DNA of 64,000 nucleotides, taken from contig NZ_CP053708.1 of NCBI RefSeq assembly GCF_013201075.1, positions 4,735,762 to 4,799,761 of the forward strand, given 5' to 3'. This DNA comes from Lichenicola cladoniae. GTDB lineage: Bacteria > Pseudomonadota > Alphaproteobacteria > Acetobacterales > Acetobacteraceae. The first letter of the stretch is position 1. Each line of letters begins with the position of its first letter. Below, piece after piece: positions 20,618 through 32,140 of the stretch. A program made the position numbers and the translations under genes. Under the pieces are notes generated by a model. That model made no database searches. It was not told where the DNA came from and saw only the letters and a program-made list of their open reading frames with translations.

Positions 20618-22164
20618 CCGAGCAGCCGGTCCTGCTACGGGTCGAGACCGTCAGCAAGGTCTATCCCGGGATCATCGCGTTGCAGGACGTCTCGTTCGAC
20701 GTGGTCGGCGGCGCCGTGAACGTGCTCGTCGGCGAGAACGGCGCCGGCAAGTCGACGCTGATGAAGGTGATCGCCGGCGTCGTCCAGCCAACCAGCGGCC
20801 GCATGCTGATGGACGGCAACGAAGTCCAGTTCAATACCCGCGACGAGGCGATCGCCCGCGGTATCGGCATGGTGTTCCAGGAACTGAACCTGTTTCCCAA
20901 TATGAGCGTGGCGGAAAACATCTTCATCGGCCGGGAGATCACCCGGCCCGGCCGCGGTATCGACATCAGGGAGCAGGAACGGCGTGCCGGCGACTATCTA
21001 CGCCAGCTCGAAGCGGATATCGACCCGACCGGGATGGTCGGCGACCTGCCGATCGGCCAGCAGCAGATCGTCGAGATCGCCAAGGCCTTGGCGCAGAATG
21101 CCCGCATCCTGATCATGGACGAGCCGACCTCGGCACTAAGTCTGGCTGAGACGACGGTGCTTTTCAGGGTGATCGACGAGCTGAAGGCGCGCGGCGTCGG
21201 CATCGTCTACATCTCGCACCGGCTCGAGGAGCTGATCCGGATCGGCGATTTCGTCACCACCCTACGCGACGGGCGCGTCACCGGCGGCGCGCGCATGGCC
21301 GAGATCGACCTGCCCTGGATCATCCGCAAGATGATCGGCGGCGAGGCCAAGGACTTCCCGAAGGCGGACGGACACCGCATCGGCGCGGAGGTGTTTCGCG
21401 CCGAGGAGATCACGCTGCCGAGCGTATCCGGCGGCTACAAGGTCGACCATGTGTCGCTGTCGGTCAGGAAGGGCGAGATCGTCGGCATCTACGGGCTGAT
21501 GGGGGCCGGACGCTCGGAGTTCTTCGACTGCGTGATGGGCCGCCACACCCATTCCGCCGGCCGCATCTTCATCGACGGCAAGCTGGTGCGCGAGTGCCAC
21601 GTCAGCGGCCGGATCCGGCGCGGCCTGGCGCTGATCCCCGAGGACCGGCAGCGCGAAGGACTGGTGTCGATCCTGTCGATCGCCACCAACATGACGATGG
21701 CCAGCCTCGCCCGCTACACCAGCCTGTTCCACATCAGGCGCGAACGCGAGGCGGCTGCGGTTTCCGCCACCATACGCGACCTCTCGATCAAGGCGCCGTA
21801 TCCCGACCTGCCGGTCTCCTCGATGAGCGGCGGCAACCAGCAGAAGGTGGTGATCGCGAAAGCCCTGATGACCAGCCCCAAGGTCTTGCTAATGGACGAA
21901 CCGTCGCGCGGCATCGACATCGGCGCCAAGGCCGACGTGTTCCGCACCATGCGCAGGCTTGCCGCCGACGGGCTCGGCATCCTGTTCGTCACCTCCGACC
22001 TGGAGGAAGTCATGGCGCTGTCCGACCGGATCGCGGTGATGAGCAATGGCCGCGTCACCCGGTTGTTCGAGCCCGGCGAGGCCACCGAGGATGCGGTCGT
22101 GCTGGCATCCTCGGTCGGGCACGGCACCCATTCCCATTCAAGTCCTGCGAGTGTCACGCCATGA
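20614..22164 (+). CDS. Sugar ABC transporter ATP-binding protein (RbsA/MglA type)
   Basis: Energises the importer. The 516 residues form two ABC modules. The first has Walker [10 protein letters not shown], a QQ signature region ([13 protein letters not shown]) and Walker [12 protein letters not shown]. The second has a degenerate Walker A ([12 protein letters not shown]) and signature [16 protein letters not shown], as is normal for this family. The GTG start overlaps the DUF2291 stop, and its own stop overlaps the permease start. Confidence 0.95.
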   Translation: MTEQPVLLRVETVSKVYPGIIALQDVSFDVVGGAVNVLVGENGAGKSTLMKVIAGVVQPTSGRMLMDGNEVQFNTRDEAIARGIGMVFQELNLFPNMSVAENIFIGREITRPGRGIDIREQERRAGDYLRQLEADIDPTGMVGDLPIGQQQIVEIAKALAQNARILIMDEPTSALSLAETTVLFRVIDELKARGVGIVYISHRLEELIRIGDFVTTLRDGRVTGGARMAEIDLPWIIRKMIGGEAKDFPKADGHRIGAEVFRAEEITLPSVSGGYKVDHVSLSVRKGEIVGIYGLMGAGRSEFFDCVMGRHTHSAGRIFIDGKLVRECHVSGRIRRGLALIPEDRQREGLVSILSIATNMTMASLARYTSLFHIRREREAAAVSATIRDLSIKAPYPDLPVSSMSGGNQQKVVIAKALMTSPKVLLMDEPSRGIDIGAKADVFRTMRRLAADGLGILFVTSDLEEVMALSDRIAVMSNGRVTRLFEPGEATEDAVVLASSVGHGTHSHSSPASVTP

Positions 22165-23225
22165 GCGCTACCATCCAAACCACCCGCCCGGACGTGAAGC
22201 CTGCTTTCTCGCTCGGTCTGCAACTGCTGAAGCTGCGCACCTTCATCGCCCTGTTCGTGGTGGTGGTGTTCTTCGGGCTGGCGGCGCCGAACTTCGCCAG
22301 TGCGGCCAACGTCATCCTGATTTCCAAGCAGGTGGCGATCAACGCGATCCTGTCGCTCGGCATGACGTTCGTGATCATCACCGGCGGCATCGATTTGTCG
22401 ATCGGCTCGATCGTCGGCCTATCCGGCATGATGGCCGGCGGGCTGATCCTGCATGGCTTCGACACGCATCTCGGCTACACGATCTATTTCAACGTGGTCG
22501 AAACCTGCCTGATCACGCTGGTGCTCGGCGTGCTGATCGGCGCAATCAATGGCTGGCTGATCACCAAGCTCAACGTGGCGCCGTTCATCGCCACGCTCGG
22601 GATGCTCTACGTCGCCCGCGGTGCGGCGCTGCTGTCGTCCAACGGCGATACGTTCTCCAACCTGGTCGGGCGCAAGGAGTTCGGGAACCAGGGTTTTCCG
22701 TTCCTGGGCGAGGGCACGATCCTGGGCCTGCCGGTCGCCATCTGGATGATGATCGGGCTGGGGCTGGTGGCCGCCTACGTCGCGGTGCGTACGCCGCTCG
22801 GGCGCTACATCTACGCGGTCGGCGGCAACGAGCGCGCGGCCGGCCTGTCCGGCATTCGCGTCAACCACGTGAAGATGGTCGTCTACATGTTCAGCGGCTT
22901 CTGCGCCGCAGTGGTCGGGCTGGTCATCACCTCGCAGCTGGTCGCGGCGCAGCCGGCCACCGGCGAGACCTTCGAGCTGACCGCAATCGCGGCGGTGGTG
23001 CTGGGCGGCACGTCGATGTCCGGCGGTCGCGGCACGATCGGCGGCACCATCATCGGCGCCTTCGTCATCGGCATCCTGTCCGAGGGGCTGGTGATGATGG
23101 GGGTCAGCACCTTCTGGCAGATCGTGGTGAAGGGGCTGGTGATCATCCTCGCAGTCGTGGTGGACCAGGCACAGCGTAAGCTGCAGGCGCGTGCGGTGCT
23201 GCGGCAAGTGGCGAAGGCCGGCTGA
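22161..23225 (+). CDS. Sugar ABC transporter permease (RbsC type)
   Basis: Membrane subunit of 354 residues with eight to ten transmembrane segments. MTFVIITGGIDLSIGSIVGL and the EFTA-like loop (ETFELTAIAAVVLGGTSMSGGRGTIGG, read as two adjacent blocks) are the conserved landmarks of the ribose/xylose permease family. Its ATG overlaps the ATPase stop and its TGA overlaps the dehydrogenase ATG. Confidence 0.95.
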   Translation: MSATIQTTRPDVKPAFSLGLQLLKLRTFIALFVVVVFFGLAAPNFASAANVILISKQVAINAILSLGMTFVIITGGIDLSIGSIVGLSGMMAGGLILHGFDTHLGYTIYFNVVETCLITLVLGVLIGAINGWLITKLNVAPFIATLGMLYVARGAALLSSNGDTFSNLVGRKEFGNQGFPFLGEGTILGLPVAIWMMIGLGLVAAYVAVRTPLGRYIYAVGGNERAAGLSGIRVNHVKMVVYMFSGFCAAVVGLVITSQLVAAQPATGETFELTAIAAVVLGGTSMSGGRGTIGGTIIGAFVIGILSEGLVMMGVSTFWQIVVKGLVIILAVVVDQAQRKLQARAVLRQVAKAG

Positions 23226-24268
23226 TGCAGGCCGGGGCCGCTCCCAGGCTGCGTGGCGCGCTGATCGGTTGCGGCTTTTTCGCGGTCAACCAGATGCACG
23301 GCTGGGCCGATCTGCCGGACGTCGAGATCGTGGCGCTGTGCGACCGCGATCCGGCCCGGCTGGCGCAGTTCGGAGAACAGTTCGGGGTGACGGCGCGCTA
23401 CCAGGATGCCGAGCGGATGCTGGCGACGGAACGGCTCGACTTCGTCGACATCGCCACCACGCCGCCCAGCCATCGGGCGCTGGTCGAACTGGCGGCACGG
23501 CATGGCGTCGCGATCATCTGCCAAAAGCCGATCGCGCCGACGCTGGAGGATGCGCGTGCCATGGTGCAGGCCGCCGAAGATGCTTCCGTGCTGTTCATGG
23601 TGCATGAGAACTTCCGCTGGCAGACACCGATCCTTGCGGTGAAGCAGGCGATCCAGGCCGGCCGCATCGGCACGCCGTTCTGGGGCCGCGTCTCGTTCCG
23701 CTCGGGCTACGACGTGTATGCGGCGCAGCCCTATCTCGCGACCGGCGCCCGCTTCATCATCGAGGATCTGGGCATCCACAGCCTGGACGTGGCGCGGTTC
23801 CTGTTGGGCGACGCGCTGGCGATCACCGCGCGCACCCGTCGGGTCAACCCGGCCATTACTGGCGAGGATGTGGCGACGATGCTGCTGGACCATGTCGGCG
23901 GCGTGACCTCGGTGGTGGATTGTTCCTATGCCACGCCGCAGGAGCATGAACCGTTTCCGGAGACGTTCGTCGAGATCGATGGCGAGAACGGGATCTTGCG
24001 GCTGGGCCGGGATTATCGCCTGACCATTTCCGGGCGCGACGGGACGGTCATCGAGGACGTGTCCCCGCCGTTGCTGCCGTGGGCGTCGCGTCCCTGGCAC
24101 AACATCCAGGAGAGCGTGTTCAATATCCAGCGCCACTGGGTGGAAGCCCTTCGCGCCGGCGGTGAGCCCGATACGTCCGGACGCGACAACCTGCAGACGT
24201 TCGCACTGGTGCAGGCGGCCTATCTCAGTGCGGAACGTGGCCGGACCGTCCGTCTCGATACGCTGTGA
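23225..24268 (+). CDS. apsD: Gfo/Idh/MocA-family dehydrogenase, predicted D-apiose dehydrogenase
   Basis: NAD-dependent sugar dehydrogenase of 347 residues, predicted to oxidise D-apiose to D-apionolactone, the first pathway step. The Rossmann start GALIGCGFFAVNQMHGW is near residues 11-27. The usual catalytic EKP motif reads QKP here (IICQKPIAPT). The C-terminal domain carries FRWQTPILAVKQAIQAGRIG and ARFIIEDLGIHSLDVARFLLG. It is fused by overlap to the permease upstream and to the lactonase downstream (GTGA). Confidence 0.8.
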   Translation: MQAGAAPRLRGALIGCGFFAVNQMHGWADLPDVEIVALCDRDPARLAQFGEQFGVTARYQDAERMLATERLDFVDIATTPPSHRALVELAARHGVAIICQKPIAPTLEDARAMVQAAEDASVLFMVHENFRWQTPILAVKQAIQAGRIGTPFWGRVSFRSGYDVYAAQPYLATGARFIIEDLGIHSLDVARFLLGDALAITARTRRVNPAITGEDVATMLLDHVGGVTSVVDCSYATPQEHEPFPETFVEIDGENGILRLGRDYRLTISGRDGTVIEDVSPPLLPWASRPWHNIQESVFNIQRHWVEALRAGGEPDTSGRDNLQTFALVQAAYLSAERGRTVRLDTL

Positions 24269-26196
24269 CCGATCATGCGGCCCTGTTGCGTCGGCGTCTT
24301 GGTACCGATGAAGCGGTGCCGGATGCGGTGACGCTCACCGCCGGGCTGCTGCAGGCCGAGTTCATCGAGGGTGGCCTGCGCACGATCCGCTACGACGGGA
24401 TCGAAATGTTGCGCGCGGTCGCCTACGTCGTGCGCGACAAGGACTGGGGGACCTATGCGCCGGTCCTGCAGGATTGCACCGTCACGCAGGATGCCGGAGG
24501 TTTTCGGGTTTCCTACCAGGCCAGATGCACAGACCCTGAAACCGGCCAGTCGCTCGACTACGCGGCCACCATCGCAGGCACACCCGATGGCCGGTTGACA
24601 TTCGACGTGTCGGCTGTTCCCGAGACCGACTTCCTGACCACGCGCTGCGGCTTCGCGGTGCTGCATCCGCTGTCCGGTGTCGTCGGCGGGCGGGCTACGG
24701 TGGAACATGTCGACGGCAGCGTCGAGGACGCGGTGTTCCCCGAACAGATCGCGCCGTGGCAGCCGTTCCGCGACATACGCGCGATTACCCACGATCCGGC
24801 ACCTGGCCTGGAAGCACGGTGCCTGCTGCAGGGCGACGTGTTCGAGATGGAGGATCAGCGCGCCTGGTCCGATGCGTCGTTCAAGACCTATGTCCGGCCG
24901 CTGGCATTGTTGTGGCCCTATGAATTGCCCGCCGACATTGCGAACCAGCAGAATGTGACCCTGGAGATCAGGGACCGACGACCGGCCGCTATCCGCGCCG
25001 CGCGAGCCCGAACGGCTCCGATCGTCGTGACGGTCGGCGAGATCTGCGGCAGCATGCCGCGGATCGGACTGGTGGTTCATCCCGACCAGGCGGAGACGGT
25101 CCTTCGCCATCCCGACCTGCTTGCCGAGATCGCGCCCCAGCTTCTGCTTTTCCATCTCGATCCGCTCGCGGGGCATGATGCCGTCGATCTCGGCCGGTTT
25201 GCCCGGATCAGCGGGCTGTCCAAGAAGGCGCCTGAACTCTGCCTCGAAGTCGCGTTGCCGGGTCGGGAAGACCCGGTGCATGAAATCTGCCTGCTGGCAG
25301 ATGCGGCTGCCTCATCAGGGCTCTTGCTGACGTCCCTGATGGTGTCGCCGGCGGTGGATCGGCAATCGACGCCGCCGGGCAGCGCCTGGCCGGATTGCCC
25401 GCCGCTGGCCGAAATCTATCAGGCGGCACGGGAAGCGTTTCCCGGCATCCTGCTGGGTGGCGGCATGCTCAGCTACTTCACCGAGCTGAACCGCAAGCCG
25501 CCTCCGGTCGCGATGCTGGACTTCGTCTCGCATTGCACCTGCCCGATCGTGCACGCTTCGGACGATCTGTCGGTAATGCAAAGCCTGGAAGCCCTGCCTT
25601 ATATCGTCGGCTCCGCCCGCGCGATCATCGGTACCGGCCGGGGTTATCGTATCGGCCCATCGACGATCGGGATGCGGCAGAACCCGTATGGATCACGGGT
25701 GATCCCGAACCCGGACGGCGTGCGGATGACCATGACGGATCGCGACCCGCGCCAGCGCGGCCTGTTCGCGGCCGCCTGGAGCGTCGGTTATCTGGCAGCT
25801 ACCGAAGCCGGAAACCTCGATAGTCTGGTACCGGGGGCGCTGACCGGATCGCTGGGGATCGCGGACGAACGACCGGACGGCAGCATCCAGCGCCATCCTG
25901 TTTTCGACGTGGTCAGGGACTTCGCACGGGAGGCGGGTCAGCCGCGCCGTTCGTGCTTCGCCGACATGCCGAATTTAGTTGCGGCTGTCGCCACCGTTCG
26001 TGCCGACGGCATGACGGAGCTCTGGCTTGCCAACCTGACGGCTGCCGCACAATCGGTTCGAATTGCCGGTGTTCAGGACGTCAACGGTCTCTTGCTTCTC
26101 GACGACGATGCAAATTGCGCCCGGTTCGATGACGTGGTTATGGACAACGACATCATCCTGAGCCCGTATTCGGTGGTCAGGCTGCAAGGCCGCTAG
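24265..26196 (+). CDS. apnL: Predicted D-apionolactonase (ApnL-type)
   Basis: A large 643-residue protein without signal peptide, predicted to hydrolyse D-apionolactone to D-apionate. The N-terminal beta-rich third (FIEGGLRTIRYDGIEMLRAV, then DKDWGTYAPVL) is followed by a barrel-like middle (FPGILLGGGMLSYFTELNRK) and a small C-terminal beta domain (MTELWLANLTAAAQSVRI). This layout fits the apionate lactonase family and its position directly after apsD. The GTG start overlaps the apsD stop. The assignment depends partly on context. Confidence 0.75.
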   Translation: MTDHAALLRRRLGTDEAVPDAVTLTAGLLQAEFIEGGLRTIRYDGIEMLRAVAYVVRDKDWGTYAPVLQDCTVTQDAGGFRVSYQARCTDPETGQSLDYAATIAGTPDGRLTFDVSAVPETDFLTTRCGFAVLHPLSGVVGGRATVEHVDGSVEDAVFPEQIAPWQPFRDIRAITHDPAPGLEARCLLQGDVFEMEDQRAWSDASFKTYVRPLALLWPYELPADIANQQNVTLEIRDRRPAAIRAARARTAPIVVTVGEICGSMPRIGLVVHPDQAETVLRHPDLLAEIAPQLLLFHLDPLAGHDAVDLGRFARISGLSKKAPELCLEVALPGREDPVHEICLLADAAASSGLLLTSLMVSPAVDRQSTPPGSAWPDCPPLAEIYQAAREAFPGILLGGGMLSYFTELNRKPPPVAMLDFVSHCTCPIVHASDDLSVMQSLEALPYIVGSARAIIGTGRGYRIGPSTIGMRQNPYGSRVIPNPDGVRMTMTDRDPRQRGLFAAAWSVGYLAATEAGNLDSLVPGALTGSLGIADERPDGSIQRHPVFDVVRDFAREAGQPRRSCFADMPNLVAAVATVRADGMTELWLANLTAAAQSVRIAGVQDVNGLLLLDDDANCARFDDVVMDNDIILSPYSVVRLQGR

Positions 26197-26208
26197 ACAC
26201 CGGAACCG

Positions 26209-26988
26209 TCAGGCGCGTTGCGAGGATTTTGCGGCTTTTCGCGCAGGCTTTGCAGTGAATGCAGTGTCCGGCGATGGGCGATCGGTCTGATGCACATACA
26301 ACGTGCTGGACCGCTGCAGATGCTTGATCATGGTTGCTTCGGCTTTTTCGGGATCATGAGCCGCGATGCAGTCGACGATCTCCGCGTGCTCGGCGATCGT
26401 TACGTTCTCCTTGCCCGTCCAGTGCAGCATTTCGGTATGGTAGCTACGCAGCCAGCCCAGCATCGCCCGGCAGACGGCTTCGAAAATCGGATTGCGCGCG
26501 CTGGCCGCGATCATCACATGGAATTCCATGTCCTGCTCGATGAAGCTCGTGATGTCATCGGTCATGGCGGATTGCCGCTTGATCGCCTGCCGCAGGGCGG
26601 TCACCTCGGTCTTGCTCGCAGATTCTGCCGCAGCCCGGACCATGCCCCGTTCGAAGAACAGCCGTGCATCGAGCAGGTGATGCAGGGATTGCGATGAGCC
26701 CGACAGCATCAGTTGCGCGGGGAGATCGATCTGGCGAAACAGCGATGCCGGCGTCAGGGCGCAAACACGTGCGCGCTCGCCATGCGAAATGCTGATGAGA
26801 CCGAGATTGCTCAACGCATGCATCGCCTCGCGAATGGCGGGGCGGCCCACGCCGAAGCGTTCCATGAGATCGCGCTCGGACGGCAGTGTGTCGCCGATCT
26901 TGAGCTCACCACCGAGAATGATGGTCTTGAGGCGGTCGAAGATCTCGTCCGACAGCTTGCGACGGATAATCTGCTCGCTTGAACTCAT
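26209..26988 (-). CDS. GntR/FadR-subfamily transcriptional regulator
   Basis: A 259-residue repressor-type regulator. The winged HTH at about 8-75 contains GDTLPSERDLMERFGVGRPAIREAMHAL. The helical FCD effector domain follows, with metal-type residues in LLDARLFFERG, DMEFHVMIA and IAEHAEIVDCI. I chose ATG 26988; the frame stays open far upstream without homology. It is convergent with the apiose operon, starts 11 bases past the lactonase gene end, and probably senses a pathway intermediate. Confidence 0.9.
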   Translation of the reverse strand: MSSSEQIIRRKLSDEIFDRLKTIILGGELKIGDTLPSERDLMERFGVGRPAIREAMHALSNLGLISISHGERARVCALTPASLFRQIDLPAQLMLSGSSQSLHHLLDARLFFERGMVRAAAESASKTEVTALRQAIKRQSAMTDDITSFIEQDMEFHVMIAASARNPIFEAVCRAMLGWLRSYHTEMLHWTGKENVTIAEHAEIVDCIAAHDPEKAEATMIKHLQRSSTLYVHQTDRPSPDTAFTAKPARKAAKSSQRA

Positions 26989-27162
26989 CCGGAATACCTT
27001 CGAGATTGTCTCTGTCCGGTGACGAGCGAACTCGTTTTCCAGCGACCGTCGGATACACGGACAATTTAACATGGGCGCGGTCGACATGCCAGCGCATCGG
27101 CCGACTGTTGGACATGGCCCGACGCCAGGCCGGGCCGGGATCACCATAGGGAGACGTTCGAC

Positions 27163-28149
<987 letters not shown>

Positions 28150-28161
28150 CCTTGCAATCGG

Positions 28162-30546
28162 CTAGGTGAACATGACGATCAGCGGCGAGGTGTAAACCGC
28201 AGATCCGTCACGCTGGCGCCCGACCAGATAGATCTGCCGATGACCGTGCGGACCGTTGTCGGGACCGATGACGAACGACCCCTGCACGTCGCGCGGCATG
28301 TCCTGGTCGGCAAGACGCTGGATGGAGACATGCATGTCTACGCCTGCGAGGTTCGCGGTAACGGTACCGGTTTCGAGAAGATGCGGGCCATCGGTTTCCA
28401 GCCGGAATGTCGGCTGGTGCACGAAACCACTGCCGGCGCGTGCGTCGCCGACCTTCACGTAGCCGCCGATGGTTCCCTCGACCAGGATGGTCGCACGGGC
28501 GATGGCATCCAGCTCGAGTTCGATCGTGTCGCGGTCGCCGAACGTGTCGGAGTGGAAATCGACCGTCACCGGCGAACTGCGACGGATCGTTTCCTCCTGG
28601 TGCTCGAAGCCGAATGCCGTGTGCCCGAGGATGGTGGCGCCGGTGACGGTGATCCGTCCCTGCCAGGCGGCCCAGCGATAGCGATCGCGGATACGCGCAC
28701 CGCCCCAGCGGACGCGGAGCCGGCGCTGCGAGAAGCCGGCTTCGCGCTGCAGGTCGCGCGACCAGATGCAGCCGGTATGGTCGTAGGCCTCGATGGTGTC
28801 GAAGCCGATATCGCCGAGAAACCGGTAATCGACGCGGAGCTCGCCCGCCTGGGTGAACTCGTCGCCCTGCAGATGCGCGCCCGACCACGCCAGTCCGACC
28901 GAACGCTCGCCGGTGGTCGCGAAGGTGTTCCGGGCCCGCAGCGCCTGCCCGACCGTGCCGCGATCCAGCCGGTCCGCCAGGATGCCGGTCAGCCCGCCCT
29001 TGGTTCCGAACACCGCGGTTCCGGGTGCACCGCCGCCGCAGCGGCCGCGATGCTCGTCGCTGTTCGCCGAAACCCCGATCTTGTAGCCGCGCGCCACCGC
29101 ATCCTGCAGCAGCCACGGGAAGTGGCCCCACGCCGATCCGACCTCGACCAGCCGCTCCAGGGCCGGGTGATGCCAGCCGAGATTGCAGCGCCGCCCGCCG
29201 ACATGCGGGATCAGCAGATGGCCTTCGGGATCGTGCGCGTAGGTGGCGTAGACATCCTCGAGCGGCCATGCGCCCGGCTCGATCCGGTCGGACGCCATCT
29301 CCTCGTTCCACTCGAACGAGCGCACCAGGTTGCCATTCCGGTCGAACGGAAACTCCGGCACGCGGTCATGCAGGAACACCACGTTGTGGTCGCCGCCGGC
29401 GCAGGAGTTGCCGCACCATTCGGTGCCGGGATAGCACACGAAGCGCCCGGCCTGGTTCATCGTGTTGACGTGCGCGACTGCCTGGTTCCAGCGCGCCTCG
29501 GTGATCTGGAAGTCGTTCGCCGTGTAGCCGAGCACGTCGAGCCCGGCCACGTCGCGGCCGTAGCCGAGATTATACACGGTGTCGTTGGTGCCGACCGTGT
29601 CGTCGGAATGCACATGCAGGTCGCCGTAGAAAATACGCTCGAACCGGGCGGCCGGATCGACGGAGACGTAGGCGTGGGCGGGCAGGACCCGGGCCCTGCC
29701 CTCGAGGCTTGCGTCCAGTCTGAACTCGCCCGGCTGGTCCAGCTTCAGGCTGTCGACCGTCGCAATCGCCCATCCATCGTCGGACAGGACGGCGTGCGTG
29801 ACGACCGGCGGCGTGTCGGCATGGTGGGCGGTGAGCAGGACGCTGTTGCCGCCGTCGATGGTGGTGTTGCCCCAGGCATCCTCGGTGCGCAGATGGATGC
29901 GGATCGCGGTGTTCGGCCGTATCAACCGGGGCGCCGTCACGATCAGTCGCTCGGCTGGCCCGGGGACGATCTGCATGACGACATCGCCCGGCACCGCGCT
30001 GAAGCGCGAGGTCCCGACCGGATCGATATAGAGCCTGAACCGGAAATCCTGTTCCACGAATGTCTGCACGCGAGTGCCGGGTCCGCCGGCGCGGCGATCG
30101 CCGAGACGGATCAGGATGTGGTCGCCGGGATTGAGATATCCGTCGATCACGTCGACGATGATGGCCTTCTGGAAGGGTCTCTCATGGCCCTTCTGGTCGA
30201 AGCGGCACGAGAGCGATTGCACCGTTGCCGGTTCCTGGCCGGGCAAGAGCCGGCCTGCCTGATATTCGGCGGAAATGTAGTTCGCAGCCGTCGGATCGAT
30301 GGTCTGGAACAAGGCCCAGTCCGAGTAGAACTTGAAGGTCGCCTTGATCCAGGCGCCGTCCGCCAGGCCCGACGCTCCCACCTCGTAGTCGAGCACGATC
30401 TCCTGCCAGCTTCCGGCCTCGACCGTCTCGGTCCTGCAGGCGACCTGCCCCAGGAACGGCATCCGCTTGCTGGCTTCGTAATATCCGTCCGGCGCCACGT
30501 GCGGGCCGATAATCCGGTGTCGGGTAGCGCGGTCCATGAAGTCCAT
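28162..30546 (-). CDS. DUF3604 (PHP-like) protein, function unknown
   Basis: A 794-residue cytoplasmic protein with no signal peptide. The N-terminal 300 residues are beta-rich. The middle starts a PHP-like metal site (FYGDLHVHSDDTVGTNDTVY, then HDPEGHLLIPHVGGRR and ISANSDEHRG-type SANSDEHRGRCG), as in DUF3604 proteins. The C-terminal part is again beta-rich. A metal-dependent hydrolase or phosphoesterase is plausible. It lies 24 bases downstream of the ABC ATPase on the same strand, suggesting it acts on the imported compound. Confidence 0.75.
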   Translation of the reverse strand: MDFMDRATRHRIIGPHVAPDGYYEASKRMPFLGQVACRTETVEAGSWQEIVLDYEVGASGLADGAWIKATFKFYSDWALFQTIDPTAANYISAEYQAGRLLPGQEPATVQSLSCRFDQKGHERPFQKAIIVDVIDGYLNPGDHILIRLGDRRAGGPGTRVQTFVEQDFRFRLYIDPVGTSRFSAVPGDVVMQIVPGPAERLIVTAPRLIRPNTAIRIHLRTEDAWGNTTIDGGNSVLLTAHHADTPPVVTHAVLSDDGWAIATVDSLKLDQPGEFRLDASLEGRARVLPAHAYVSVDPAARFERIFYGDLHVHSDDTVGTNDTVYNLGYGRDVAGLDVLGYTANDFQITEARWNQAVAHVNTMNQAGRFVCYPGTEWCGNSCAGGDHNVVFLHDRVPEFPFDRNGNLVRSFEWNEEMASDRIEPGAWPLEDVYATYAHDPEGHLLIPHVGGRRCNLGWHHPALERLVEVGSAWGHFPWLLQDAVARGYKIGVSANSDEHRGRCGGGAPGTAVFGTKGGLTGILADRLDRGTVGQALRARNTFATTGERSVGLAWSGAHLQGDEFTQAGELRVDYRFLGDIGFDTIEAYDHTGCIWSRDLQREAGFSQRRLRVRWGGARIRDRYRWAAWQGRITVTGATILGHTAFGFEHQEETIRRSSPVTVDFHSDTFGDRDTIELELDAIARATILVEGTIGGYVKVGDARAGSGFVHQPTFRLETDGPHLLETGTVTANLAGVDMHVSIQRLADQDMPRDVQGSFVIGPDNGPHGHRQIYLVGRQRDGSAVYTSPLIVMFT

Positions 30547-30570
30547 CGCGGGCGTTCCTCGGAATCCAGG

Positions 30571-31350
30571 TCAGATATCGACGCCGCGCCAGGCGCCGGC
30601 GGCAGGGTCGTCGGTCAGCAGGGCGCGCAGGTGCCGGCCGAGCATCGCATGCTGCGGGTCGTCGCGTTCGCGCGGACGCGGGCCGACCTGGAGCTCGCCG
30701 CGCACCGATGCAGGGGTTCCGCCGAGCACGACGATACGGTCCGCCAGGAACAGTGCCTCGTCGATGTCGTGCGTGACGAACAGCACGGTCTTGCGCGTCT
30801 GCAGCCAGATCCGCAGCAGTTCCTCCTGCAGCGCCGCGCGGGTGATCGCGTCCAGCGCGCCGAACGGCTCGTCCATCAGCAGCAGGTCCGGATCGACGGC
30901 CAGCGCCCGCGCCACGCCGACGCGCTGGCGCTGGCCGCCGGACAACTGGTGCGGCCAGCGTCCGGCCTGCGCCTCGAGTCCGACCAGGGCCAAAGCGCGC
31001 AGGGCGCGATCGTGCCGGTCCGCTCGCGACAGTCGCAGCCCTTCGAGGCCGAGTTCGACATTGGCCCGCACCCGGCGCCAGGGCAGCAGCTTGGCATCCT
31101 GGAACACCAGGGCCGCGCTGCGCCGGTTGCCGACGCGATCGGGAGGACGCTGCACCAAGCCCTTGCCGGGTGCGACCAGTCCCATGGCGACCCGAAGCAA
31201 GGTCGACTTGCCGACGCCGGATGGTCCCAGCAGCGCCACGAACTCCCCCGGTGCAACGGCGAGGTCCAGGCCCTGAAGGATGGTCGTGGTGGCGCCGTCC
31301 TGGGTGTAGGACAGGGTGATGTCTTGCAGCGACAGCAGCGGCGCGGTCAT
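30571..31350 (-). CDS. ABC transporter ATP-binding protein (nitrate/sulfonate/taurine type)
   Basis: A single ABC module of 259 residues. Walker A is LLGPSGVGKST, the signature QLSGGQRQRVGVARAL, Walker B LLLMDEPFGALDA, and the H-loop FVTHDIDEALFLADR. It closely follows the SsuB/TauB pattern. An in-frame ATG at 31359 is an alternative start. It overlaps the permease 3' end slightly. Substrate is unknown. Confidence 0.93.
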   Translation of the reverse strand: MTAPLLSLQDITLSYTQDGATTTILQGLDLAVAPGEFVALLGPSGVGKSTLLRVAMGLVAPGKGLVQRPPDRVGNRRSAALVFQDAKLLPWRRVRANVELGLEGLRLSRADRHDRALRALALVGLEAQAGRWPHQLSGGQRQRVGVARALAVDPDLLLMDEPFGALDAITRAALQEELLRIWLQTRKTVLFVTHDIDEALFLADRIVVLGGTPASVRGELQVGPRPRERDDPQHAMLGRHLRALLTDDPAAGAWRGVDI

Positions 31351-32123
31351 CTTTGCCACGCGAGCAGTCGGTTGCGCACCAGCATGAAGACCGAGTCAGT
31401 GAGCGCGTAGAGCAGCGCCATGGTCAGCATGTAGATCACCACCAGGTCGGTCGCGAGCAGGCTGGACGCCTGCATCATGCGCGCGCCGATCCCAGGAACG
31501 CCGAACAATTCGGCTGCCACGACCGACATCCAGGCCTGGCCGATCCCGGTGCGCAGGCCCGCCAGGATGCCCGGCATCGAGGCCGGCACCACGATCTTGG
31601 TCAGCCGGCCCAGCACGCTGGCGTGGCCGAACGCATCGGCCACTTCGAACAGCGACCGGTCGATCGCCTGTACTGCGCCGTGGGCCGCATAGAAGTTGAT
31701 CCAGAACACCGAGATCGCAACGACGAAGGTGGCGCCTGCGGTGTTGAGGCCGAACCACAGGATGGCGAACGGAACCCATGCCAGGCTTGGAATCGGCCGG
31801 AGCAGCCTGACCAGCCCGCTGGTCAGCGCGTCGAGGCGGGGGAGCATGCCGCATGCCAGGCCAGCCCCGATCCCGAGGCAGGTGCCGATCAGCACGCCCA
31901 GCAGATAGTGCGTCAGGCTGTCGAGGATGGCCTGCAGCCAGAAGCCGCCGCGCACCTCCCTGATCCAGGCGGCGGGCAGTTCGCTCGGTCGTGGCAGGAG
32001 CCCCGGCGACACCAGCCCGAGCCGCAGGACCGCTTCCCAGGTGCCGAACAGCAGGCACAGGCCGAGGCCGCCGAGCAGCAATCGTGACGACGAGGCGCTC
32101 GGGCGGCGTAACCGGACAGGCAT
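31347..32123 (-). CDS. ABC transporter permease (SsuC/TauC type)
   Basis: Inner-membrane subunit of 258 residues with about six transmembrane segments. LLRPIPSLAWVPFAILWFGL is the conserved family motif, and the ATPase-contact (EAA-like) segment is ADAFGHASVLGRLTKIVVPASMPGILAGLRTGIG, given here as one landmark region near residues 160-190. I chose ATG 32123, which lies 17 bases after the binding-protein stop; the frame upstream is a shadow of that gene. Confidence 0.9.
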   Translation of the reverse strand: MPVRLRRPSASSSRLLLGGLGLCLLFGTWEAVLRLGLVSPGLLPRPSELPAAWIREVRGGFWLQAILDSLTHYLLGVLIGTCLGIGAGLACGMLPRLDALTSGLVRLLRPIPSLAWVPFAILWFGLNTAGATFVVAISVFWINFYAAHGAVQAIDRSLFEVADAFGHASVLGRLTKIVVPASMPGILAGLRTGIGQAWMSVVAAELFGVPGIGARMMQASSLLATDLVVIYMLTMALLYALTDSVFMLVRNRLLAWQR

Positions 32124-32140
32124 TTGACGGTGCCGGACGG

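Noticed and set aside
28240..31410. A 1056-residue open frame on the plus strand
   Set aside because: It is antisense to the DUF3604 and ABC ATPase genes, has no domain homology and is explained by high GC content.
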